From: Theocolax elegans
Taxonomy: Eukaryota; Arthropoda; Insecta; Hymenoptera; Cerocephalidae
DNA: 64,000 nucleotides
Direction: 5' to 3'
Assembly: GCA_026168455.1 (NCBI GenBank)
Contig: CM047431.1
Span: 40,579,986 to 40,643,985 of the forward strand
The notes under the pieces are model-generated. The model saw nothing but the letters and a program-made list of their open reading frames with translations, had not been told where the DNA came from and made no database searches. Of this stretch, positions 55,436-64,000 are shown piece by piece. Numbering within the stretch: position 1 is the first letter of the stretch; each line of letters begins with the position of its first letter. A program made the translations under genes and the position numbers.

Positions 55436-55640
55436 CACCCTGCTTGAATATGCAAAAAAAATTGTCACTCCTGACGATGTCCAGGTGGTCAGGTAACATC
55501 CGGGTCATCTGGAATTCTACTGGTAAGTAGTGTGCCACCCTGCTGAATAGCAAAAAAAAATTGTCACTTCCTGAAGACGATGTCCAAGTGGTCAGGATGA
55601 CCTCCGGGTCATCTGGAAATCGTCTACTGGTAAAAGTTTT
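55436..55640. repeat. Two-copy tandem repeat (~100 bp)
   Basis: Two diverged copies containing CCACCCTGCT, AAAAATTGTCACT, GATGTCC and GGTGGTCAGG-like words, CGGGTCATCTGG and CTACTGGTAA. The first begins at the gap edge, so the array may be longer. No function recognised. Confidence 0.75.
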
Positions 55641-55681
55641 CAAGATAGAAATGAAAACAATGAACAACAAAGTAATCAAGG

Positions 55682-56840
55682 ATGTGGTATATTACAACAA
55701 AGACAAGGCGATTCTTTAAACTACTAACGTGTTCGACCCCAACGATCTGCGGAGTCGAGCAGGTAAGAAAACAGTCAGATCATCAAAAAATTGAAGTTCG
55801 AAGATGCGTGATAAAATCTGCACAAATGGAATATAAACTACCTATAGTACAATTATATAGTTCAAATTTGACATTAATGAAAGGACAATTTTATGTTGAT
55901 ACTGGAGCAGATCTATCATTTATTAAATTAAACTCTATAAATACAGAAAAACCGATTAATAAGACGCAAATAGTGACGATAACTGGAATAAATTCTAAAG
56001 AATGTACAACCCTAGGCACTATAAAATTAGAATTAAATGGATTATTATGTGAAATGCAAATGTTGATGGATTATTAGGATGGGACGTATTTGAAAAATAT
56101 AACGGTGTAGTAAATGCTGATAAAAAATGTTTACAATTTAGTGATTTAGCCATACCATTTGTACAAAATAAGCGGTTTTAATTCCCCCAGAAACAAGAAA
56201 ACATAATTATGCGCGTATAAACTATATTGAAAATATAGAATTTGAGTCACTTCAAGATATAGAACCGGGAATCTCTTTCGGCAATTGCGTAGCCGATGCT
56301 TGTAAGGGTGAAGTATATGCCCGATGCGTTAATACTAAGAGTGAAATAGTGGAGCTGAAGTCTCCCGATGTTATATTTGAATCCCGGGAAAAAATTAAAG
56401 AGATAAATAATGTTATTAATGACTTGCGCGAATATGAAGATGAGGAAAATAATATAAAACGTACAAATGGTTTGCCTGTTCTTAAAGAGAAAAAAGATAG
56501 TTTCATTACTATATTTAATCAGCAGGTTAATAATAAACTTACGCTTTTAAATAATAAAAATACGCAAAATGAAAATCCAATTGAAAGACGTCCAAAATTA
56601 TTAAGGAAAATGATTAATGTAAAGCATATAATTGCAAATAAAAATATACACTGTCACATAAATGATAGAGATGCAAAATGTGCATATTCATTTTTTAAAC
56701 GATCCAATTCTAATAAAATTATTATCATATTAAACCAATACATAAATGTAATTAAAAAATATGTTATACCGTACTTAGAAGTAAATACAAAAAATAAATG
56801 TATCGAATTAAAAATACAAGAATATAACCCACCATAATAA
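55682..56840 (+). pseudogene. pol: Retroviral aspartic protease and pol linker fragment
   Basis: The first frame (to 56077) contains the retropepsin signature FYVDTGADLSFIK and a following TITGINSKECTTLGTIKL. A shift near 56070 separates it from GWDVFEKY, and further segments continue to 56837 (KSEIVELKSPDVIFESREKI). Gypsy-type pol has the protease first, so the downstream part is the protease-RT linker. No reverse transcriptase motifs are visible and the fragment ends before the A/T-rich internal region. It supplies the pol 5' part missing from the minus-strand provirus, presumably from a third copy of the family. Confidence 0.72.
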
Positions 56841-56932
56841 AAAGGGAATACAATGCTCAAATATATATAAAAAAAAACATCAATAATAGAATCATTAGAA
56901 TAAATATCTTATACATAATTTTAATAAAAAAA

Positions 56933-56937
<5 letters not shown>

Positions 56938-57008
<71 letters not shown>
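56938..57008. repeat. (AT)n microsatellite
   Basis: About 70 bases of perfect AT dinucleotide repeat. Confidence 0.97.
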
Positions 57009-57012
<4 letters not shown>

Positions 57013-58162
57013 TACCAACGAAAATGTTTTTTAAATAGATGCTCTATAATAAAAAGATATACTTATAAGTAATAAGAAATAAGAATTATTTTGTAATATA
57101 TAATCATATGGAATCTATAAGCTTAGTTAAATTATTACAAAAAGAAAGCAACTGCGCTACTTGAATAAACAAAGAAGTTATAAGCGTGCATTTAATTAAT
57201 ATACAATATTACAAAAAGTTGAAATTGCAAAAAATCCAAAACAGGGAAAAACGGATAATGATTATGTTGGACATTGTGAAATTTTGGGACTAAATTATGA
57301 AACACATAACGCGAAAATACAGAAAGGTAGTAAGATAAAAATTCTCCATATGGACATCATAAAACACACTTATGAACACAGTTAGAAAAAAAAATACATA
57401 AAATATTAATAATTGTATTGATACTGGATATTTGAGGAAATAATAAATTATACAATTATAACTTCAGATATATTACTATATTAATTTAAGAAAGAGTACT
57501 ATTAAATTGTATATTGTTATTATAAGCAACAAAACTGTGCACAAGCTGCAAATGTTTATAGAATATGCTATTGTAATGTATATACTTATTAAAAATATTT
57601 ATTGCATATTGCGGAAATAATTGTCCGACTTAATAAATACGAATAATATATAATATATAATAATTTTTATGTGCGTTTATATAATAGATTTTCGAAACAA
57701 TTTGATAATGCAAAAAAAAAAATTCGTTATTAATATGAGGAAAAATTATAAACATATTGCAATTTGTTATAAATAATAAGAAAAATGGAAAATGTTATTA
57801 AGCAAAAAAAGTGTACAACCTTAATTGTTAAATTAGGTGAAAGAAGTATTTCGATATCTTTATAAACATAGCTAATAATTAATTATAAACAATTATAATT
57901 TATAAATAATAAAAAGAATGTAAAATTTTATTAAGTAAAAATAATGTACATCCTTAATTGTTAAATTAGGCGAAAGAAGTATTTCGATATTTTTATAAAC
58001 ATAGCTAATAATTAATTATAAACAATTAATTTACAATTTAAGAAAAAATCACCTATATAGTTTTACATAGAGTTTGTTATGCACTATTCGAAAACGCAAT
58101 AAAAATATGTTCATATGATAGAACGAAATTATAAACAAATTGACTTTGATTAATTAATTATT
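57009..58162 (+). mobile_element. Retroelement internal region, left of the LINE
   Basis: A/T-rich, no gene. From about 57770 it is homologous to the reverse complement of the 34.7-35.1-kb region, including the internal duplication carrying GAAAGAAGTATTTCGATAT and AACATAGCTAATAATTAATT. Its right edge is the 5' target duplication of the LINE. Confidence 0.7.
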
Positions 58163-58176
58163 TATAAAAATTAAAA
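58163..58176. repeat. LINE target-site duplication, 5' copy
   Basis: TATAAAAATTAAAA, repeated exactly at 61582-61595. The related uninterrupted site near 34.68 kb carries a single copy. Confidence 0.85.
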
Positions 58177-58329
58177 TTTTTATAGTAAATATTTGAAATG
58201 GAACGAAAGCAAGAGTAGATTTGAAGAAGTAAAAGAAAGACAAGGTTCAAGAGAAAGAGAAGAAAGAGTCAGGGAAAATTTTTAAGTGAAGTCGGCTTAG
58301 GAAATAACAGGCAAAACAATATTACTGTA

Positions 58330-58832
58330 TGTTTTTGGAATATAGCGTGAGTTAAAAATAAATGTGTGGAAGTGTGGAACTTTTTAAGTGAATGTGACAT
58401 TATAGGTTTAGTAGAAACTTGGGTTGAGGAAAAAGACTGGATAAAAATAAAGAGCAAAATGTCAAAAGATTTTATTTGGAAATGTGAACCGGCTACGAAA
58501 GAAAAGAAAAAAGGTAGAGCAATGGGAGGAATAATAACAGGAGTAATAAAGCAGATAAAAGAAAAAGAGGGTGCAGTAAGCAGTCAAAATGTTGTAGAAA
58601 GAAAAGTAGAAATAAATAACCAGGAATGGAGAATATTTACAGTATATAGTAAAAATTGTGAGGATGTATGTAAAAAATTAAATGAATTAGTAAGTGAAAA
58701 TCAAGAGAAAAAACTGCTAATAGGAGGCGACTTTAATGCCAAAACAGGTAAGGAAGGTGTACAAGAGAATCCAAAGATAAAGTTATAAATAAGGACGGTA
58801 AAATATTACTACAAGAAATAAGTAAAAGAGGT
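58330..58832 (+). pseudogene. LINE endonuclease domain (AP-endonuclease type), broken
   Basis: Conserved blocks include FWNIA, ECDIIGLVETWVEE and LLIGGDFNAKTG, as in exonuclease-endonuclease-phosphatase domains of jockey/I-group LINEs, which nick target DNA. An in-frame TGA follows FWNIA (about 58347), and a shift occurs near 58770-58788. The catalytic Glu (VETW) and the DFN block are visible. The domain continues in the next feature after a TGA at about 58834. Confidence 0.82.
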
Positions 58833-58835
58833 TGA

Positions 58836-60437
58836 ATGATATTAAATGGTTGTGACGAAGTACAAGAAACAGGAGAATGGACATATATAGGTGAACAAGG
58901 AAGCTCGGTAATTGACTACGCTATTGTAAACAGTGAAGCATGCAAAAATGTGTTAAGATTAAATATATTAGAGAGAAGTGAATCTGATCATTTACCATTA
59001 CTGGTAGAATCGGAAAGTGAAGACATGATCAAAAAACTAAATGAGGATGGAATTTGGATAAAAAAGTCAGATTGGACCGAGAACGGTGTAGAAGAGTACA
59101 AAGAAAAAATGAAAGATTGGAAGAGCAATAAAACTGACAAATCCGATATATGGAAAGAATTAAAAGACAAGATAAATGAGTCAAAAAAAACAGTATTAAA
59201 GCAAATAAAAATTTGGAAATTTGGTGAAAGAATATGGCATAATAGTGAGTGGAAGGACAAGAAAAGGCTAGTAAGAAAACACTTAAGAGAATTTAAAGGT
59301 GGCTATATTACAAGAGAACAATACTTAAGTAAAAAGAAAAAATATAAAGAATGGTGTAAGTTAAAGAGTAAAGAGAAAGAAAAAGCTGAAGAAGAAGAAC
59401 TAAAAAATATTAAATCAGAGTCAGAAGTATGGAAATACATAAATAAGAGAAGAAAAAGAAGAGAAGGAATTGATAAGGAAATAAAGCTGAATGACTGGAA
59501 AAAACAATTTATGGAAATCCTGGAAGGAACGAATGAGAAGAGTACTCAAAAACTGACCGAAGTACTAGCGGAAGAAGGTGAAAACGAGATAACGGATGAA
59601 GAATTTTATACCCAAATAATGAAACTGAAGAAAGGAAAAGCGGTGGGAGAAGACGGAATTGAGAATGAAGCATGGATATTTGCGTCATCAGGTGCAGCAG
59701 AAACGTTTAAAAAGTTAGTTAGATTAATTTGGAAGGAAGGAGGTTTAGTAGACGATTGGAAAACGGGTATAATAAGTCCGATTTATAAAAAGGGAGACAA
59801 AAGGGACGTAAAAAACTACAGGGGAATTACTATTATGGATACCGCTTATAAAATTTACGTAGGAATTCTAAATTATAGGTTAGAAAAGGAATTAGAAACT
59901 AGGTTAAGTGAGACGCAATTTGGGTTTAGAAAAGGTAGAGGAACAATTGATTGCATATATACGTTGAATTATCTGATAAATAGAGAAATAAAACACAGAA
60001 AAGGAAAATTATATGTATTTTTCGGAGATTTAAAAGGCGCGTTTGATAAGGTAAATAGACTAAAATTAAAAGAATGTATGGAGAAAATAGGTATTGGAAA
60101 AAGGTTAAGAAGCAGAATTCTAGAAACGTATGAGGAAACGAAAAATAGGGTTAGAATTAATGGAGAACTAACTTCGGAATTTTGGACGACTAAAGGGGTC
60201 AGACAGGGGTGCCCACTGAGTCCGGGGTTATTTAATATATATTTAAATGATTTAGAAGAGGAAATGAAAAAAGGAATAGTCGGGGGTATAGGGATTGGAA
60301 GATTAAACATTTGGTCAATTACATACGCGGATGATATAGCTTTAATTGCAAAAAGTAAGGAGGAACTAGATTATATGCTAAAAAGATTCAAGTCATATTT
60401 AAAGAAAAAAGACATTCAGTTAAGTACGGAGAAATAA
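58836..60437 (+). pseudogene. LINE endonuclease C-terminus and reverse transcriptase
   Basis: 533 open codons from 58836. They start with the end of the endonuclease (SVIDYAIVN, then SDHLPLLVE), then a long Lys/Glu-rich linker, then the reverse transcriptase: GIISPIYKKGDKRDVKNYRG, QFGFRKGRGTID, GDLKGAFDKV, GVRQGCPLSPGLFNIYLN and catalytic ITYADDIALIA. A TAA at 60435-60437 ends the frame inside the thumb region, and homology continues downstream, so the stop is premature. It primes cDNA from the nicked target in intact relatives. Confidence 0.88.
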
Positions 60438-61445
60438 AAAATAATTGTATTTGAAGAAGGGGTGGGTGGGAAAAAGATGAGAAATTGAAAATGGGGTGAT
60501 AAAACTATAGAAGAAGTTAAAGAAATAAAATATTTAGGTTATATGTTGCAAAAGAATGGAGGAAATAATAGTCATATTAAGGAATTAAAAAGAAAAGCCG
60601 AAATAGTAATGAGAAATACATGGAGCATAGGAGAACATTTATGCAAAAATTCTTATAATAGGAGATTAAAAATATTTAGAGCCTTAGTAGAATCAGTAGG
60701 ATTATACGGATCGAAAATATGGGGTTGGAAAAAACAAACAGAATTAGACGTAGTGCAGAAAAAGTATTTAAAATGGGTATTAGGTTTGAATAGAACTGCC
60801 GCAGATTATTTAGTGATAGAAGAATCTAAACAGATACTAACAAGCTTAAAAGCAACAAAAAGGGCAGTAACATATGAGGAAAAGGCAAAAGATTCTAATA
60901 AAGTAATAATAAAAGAATGCATATGTGAAATAGATAAGGAAGAAAGTAACGACAAATTAAGTAAATGGGAAAAAGATAGAAGGGCATGCTGGAAAAGAGC
61001 AGAATTAGATAGTAAGGAGAAAGAGAGGATAAGATCAGAACAAGGAAATATAATAACAGAATTATGTAACAGGTTAGCTGAAAAAGAAAAAGAGATGAGA
61101 AAAGAAAGGATAGATAAATCAAAAAGTTGTAGACGATATAAGACTTTAATAACAACAAATGTACCTTTATATTTAACAAAAAACCTAAGGGGTAAAGAAA
61201 TTAGTATTATGGCAAGGTTTAGATTAGGTAATGAAGAAAATGAAAATAAGTATTGGCTGAAAGAATGTGACAAATTATGTAGGATATGTAAAAACAATAA
61301 AGAAAATCTGGAACATGTACTATTTAATTGTAAAACTAAAATAGAAAACGAATGTGATGTTAGCATAATTTTAAATCAAGACGCGAATGGTTTAAAAATA
61401 TTAAAAAAGATAGTGGAATTTAGAAAGAACTATATGTATGTATAA
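60438..61445 (+). pseudogene. LINE C-terminal part with Cys/His knuckle
   Basis: The same polypeptide continues (EIKYLGYMLQKNGGNNSHI from about 60525) after stops at 60435 and about 60486, and is then open for 300 codons to 61445. It includes RALVESVGLYGSKIWGWKK and, near the end, a Cys/His cluster (CDKLCRICKNNKENLEHVLFNC) typical of the C terminus of jockey/R1-like LINE proteins, thought to contact nucleic acid. Confidence 0.83.
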
Positions 61446-61581
61446 ATGTAAAAATAAAATATATTTAATTTATATAATGTAATATATTTGTATATGTAAT
61501 AATTTAAAAATGTATATTATAAAAGAAGTCCTAAGCCGACAGGTAAAGGATTATGTATAATAAATAATATAATAATAAATA

Positions 61582-61595
61582 TATAAAAATTAAAA
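61582..61595. repeat. LINE target-site duplication, 3' copy
   Basis: TATAAAAATTAAAA, directly after the A/T-rich LINE tail; retroelement sequence resumes with CTAATTTAATG, comparable with TTAATTTTAT at the uninterrupted site. Confidence 0.85.
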
Positions 61596-62158
61596 CTAAT
61601 TTAATGAAAAAGTCACAAAACCTTAGTTGCAAAACTAGAAAAAGACAAGATTTAGAAAAGTTAATTAGGAACCGAGTTATACAAGAAAAACAGGTTATTA
61701 TGCAAAAGAAATTATTATTTTAATAAATTACGTAAGAACAACTATAATTAAGTTATTTAACAAAAAAAAGTTTTTCAAAATTCCGACTAATGAAAGAAAA
61801 AATGAAAAGTTAACAAATTTAATATTATAACCAGAAAGTGTATTCTTAATTAACAAATTAGAGCCCTTTTTGCAAATTTTAGGACCAATAGTTTACGAGT
61901 TATTGCATTTAACATTTAAAATGCAACTTCTCAAATTATGCATATTTTTACGTAATTAAGGTACCTACGTTGTCGGATTTTCGAAAATCTCAAAATTTAA
62001 ACAATTTATCTCAATTTACAACTTAATAATAATTAGATAAATTTCATAATTAGTGTCAATTTATTTACTAATGTTATAAATAAATATAAGCAAAGAATAA
62101 TTATATATGAATTATTGCAACATATTTATTATATATAGCTATGCATATAAGATGCACG

Positions 62159-62210
<52 letters not shown>

Positions 62211-62417
62211 CTCAATTGTACATACGCACATTGCGCGTGTATTTATTGATTGCAAAAAAAAAATTATTATTCTTTTCTACATATACTTTTGGGTAGTAAA
62301 AAAAAGTATATTTAACAGAATAACATTGTATACCTTAATTAATAAATAACAATAAAGATTAATCGTATATATAAATATATATATATATATATACAAGTAC
62401 ATATATACATATACAAA
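61596..62417 (+). mobile_element. Retroelement internal region, right of the LINE
   Basis: Homologous to the reverse complement of about 34080-34670 (shared words AACCTTAGTTGCAAAA, GGAACCGAGTTATA, AAACAGGTTATTATGC and CATACGCACATT). It contains an (AT)n tract at about 62165-62200. No coding frame. Confidence 0.72.
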
Positions 62418-62540
62418 ATGACAAAGAAATTATTAAACGGAGACAGATTCGACTTTACGAATAACCATGTGAAGAAGTCATTATTAGAGATAAGAAGTAT
62501 AACGCGCACGTGTGATTACATCCTATATTTCAAAAGACGT
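62418..62540 (+). pseudogene. Homologue of the JmjC-type gene first exon
   Basis: The frame from ATG 62418 (MTKKLLNGDRFDFTNNHVKKSLLEIRSI) aligns with the first exon at 47974 (MSETNLKGDRCDIVKT...), sharing the GDR.D core and the spacing to L-E-x-R. It stops shortly afterwards, and no JmjC segment follows in the remaining window. Its position directly after the retroelement internal region is the main evidence that this exon is part of the element. Confidence 0.55.
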
Positions 62541-64000
62541 TCACGAATCTAGCGGAAGAAAACGAAATTACACGGCCATCAGAAAATTTTCTGATGGCCG
62601 AGTGCTATAGTCAAATAACACGGTTTTAAACGAGGGCCAGTCACCGCCCACGAGTATATAGCATACCCAGGTAGGTTTCGTCTTAAGCCATGCGCACCGC
62701 GCGCTAAACATACGAATGTATTAAAGAAACGTGGAAACGGATCCAGGCTGGCACACACTTTACACGTATATACTGTACATCATATACTTACATGTAGCTA
62801 TCGTTTAGCATATAATTGATATTTTATATACCAATAGTACTAATGCAGTTTAACTAAATCAATATTTTTAATATATTGTAGCAAACTATCTCTTTCTAAC
62901 TTACATATTACATACCATAACAAATTAATATAAACAAAATTATTATTACTTAAAATGTTAAGTGATAAAGAGTTACAATTTACTTCTATTACTATTTTTG
63001 CATAAGAATGAAATAAAAAAAGTAATATATTAAATTAATATCAAAAGTTCTAACTAGTAAGATAAATAATAAATCCTGTGAAAATGAGTAAGAAAAAGAA
63101 ATGATTGAAATTAATGCAGTTATTCGAATATGTGTAATATTTCTGCATTAAAAGATGGACAGAACAAACTGTGAAATTTTACTAACAATGGCAGAGTTGA
63201 GCAATGAGCTCGTATGTTTGTCATTTACTAGCACCAAAATGGTAGCCAAATAGTAATCTAATGCCTTGAAACTTCAGGTCAAACAAAAAAAAAACAAAAG
63301 AAAAAAGAAATAAATATGTATATATAAACATATATATTGCAACTTACATATTTGACTTTGTACAATACTATAGTCGACAATATATTGACTTATATTTAAA
63401 GACACATTTTACACAAGCATTATTAATGCTAACTGCAAAATAAGTAACTAATATAGAATAAAGGTACGAATCTAGTAAATAAAAAAAATTTTCTTGCTAG
63501 TTAAACATATGACCAAATTATGCTATTTAGATTAAAAAAAACGAATAAATTAATAATTGATAATTAACAAAAAATGCCATTCTTATTGCTTAAATTTATA
63601 TTATCAAAAAGAAATTATTAAATAAGAGTCATTGTTGTAAACAATTTTAATAACATGCATATAAGAGTATATAGTGTAAATATGTTAGAATGAGATTAGT
63701 TCTGTAAATTTATGCAGTATGCATATATTATATAAATTGTAAAAAGGACTTATAACCGTAACTATTAAGGATTATATCAAAATGAAATTGTAATAAAAAT
63801 ATAGACAAAAAAATAATTATTAAAAAAAAACAGAAGACATCAATGTAAAAAAAAGAAAGAAAAAGAAGAGTAAAGAGACAGACACACATACAAAAAAAAG
63901 AAACATATTAAGAAAAATATATAAAAAAAAACTTTCATAAGACATAATAATACTAATAACAAAAAAAAGAAAGCAAAAAAAATGTAAAAAAAAAAAATTG
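62541..64000. other. A/T-rich sequence, no gene recognised
   Basis: A short hairpin (CGGCCATCAGAAAATTTTCTGATGGCCG, about 62572-62599) is followed by A/T-rich sequence, increasingly A-rich to the window end. No open frame, RNA gene or retroelement gene could be supported. Confidence 0.5.

Larger units (their letters stand above)
58177..61581 (+). mobile_element. LINE (APE-type non-LTR retrotransposon), nested
   Basis: A 3.4-kb insertion bounded by the 14-bp duplication TATAAAAATTAAAA (58163-58176 and 61582-61595) and ending in an AATAA-rich tail. It interrupts sequence that is continuous in the related region near 34.68 kb. It carries one open reading region with endonuclease, reverse transcriptase and a C-terminal Cys/His knuckle, and no separate first ORF is evident. 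It is broken by several stops. Confidence 0.9.

Noticed and set aside
56252..56506. Minus-strand frame opposite the pol fragment
   Set aside because: Shadow of the retroviral linker region.
60806..61366. 186-aa Ser/Leu-rich minus-strand frame in the LINE
   Set aside because: Antisense shadow of the Lys/Glu-rich LINE C terminus.

Overview
This is an AT-rich insect genomic window, probably hymenopteran; the order is an inference from the repeat types and arthropod core promoters (TATA at -31 plus a TCAGT initiator), not from a host marker gene. I see no ordinary single-copy host gene. The window is a roughly 98-bp satellite array into which several large mobile elements have inserted, some inside others. 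A 100-N assembly gap lies at 55336-55435.

Polinton (3604-25018). A 21.4-kb Polinton/Maverick, adintovirus-like, is bounded by 78-bp terminal inverted repeats (one mismatch) and an exact 6-bp target duplication, TGCATT, inside a satellite monomer. Minus-strand genes run toward the left end in a very compact cluster: protein-primed DNA polymerase B (preceded by three small in-frame spliced exons), a 98-aa protein with a leader intron, packaging ATPase, a small basic protein, a conserved 327-aa protein, a phospholipase A2-like protein, integrase with chromodomain, penton-type minor capsid, a pX/pVI-like basic protein, major capsid, an unidentified 213-aa protein and an adenain-type protease. One plus-strand gene at the right end encodes a poly-Ser protein with SUMO-interaction-like motifs and a CxCxxC Cys-rich tail. 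Between it and the polymerase promoter lies an array of about twelve 414-bp repeats. Polymerase and integrase each carry one frameshift in this copy.

Retrovirus-like elements (27.5-64 kb). A minus-strand errantivirus-like provirus (42684 to about 27524) has a 489-bp 5' LTR, gag, an ORF ending in an OTU-like segment, integrase remnants and a baculovirus-F-like env. It is interrupted by an intact plus-strand Penelope-like element and a 2.45-kb non-autonomous inverted-repeat transposon, and it carries a two-exon plus-strand gene for an Arg-rich SIAH/TRAF-type zinc-finger protein. A second, plus-strand copy (46.4-52.3 kb) has a broken JmjC-type gene followed by a second env. A third (55.7-64 kb) has a retroviral protease fragment, the same non-coding internal region, a nested LINE with a 14-bp target duplication, and a homologue of the first exon of the JmjC-type gene. 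The recurrence of that exon suggests the JmjC-type gene travels with this retroelement family.

Satellite blocks. The same satellite occupies 1-3603, 25019-27480 and 42685-46372 in one orientation and 52370-55335 in the other, with several levels of higher-order duplication. Most small reading frames in these blocks are by-products of the repeat.
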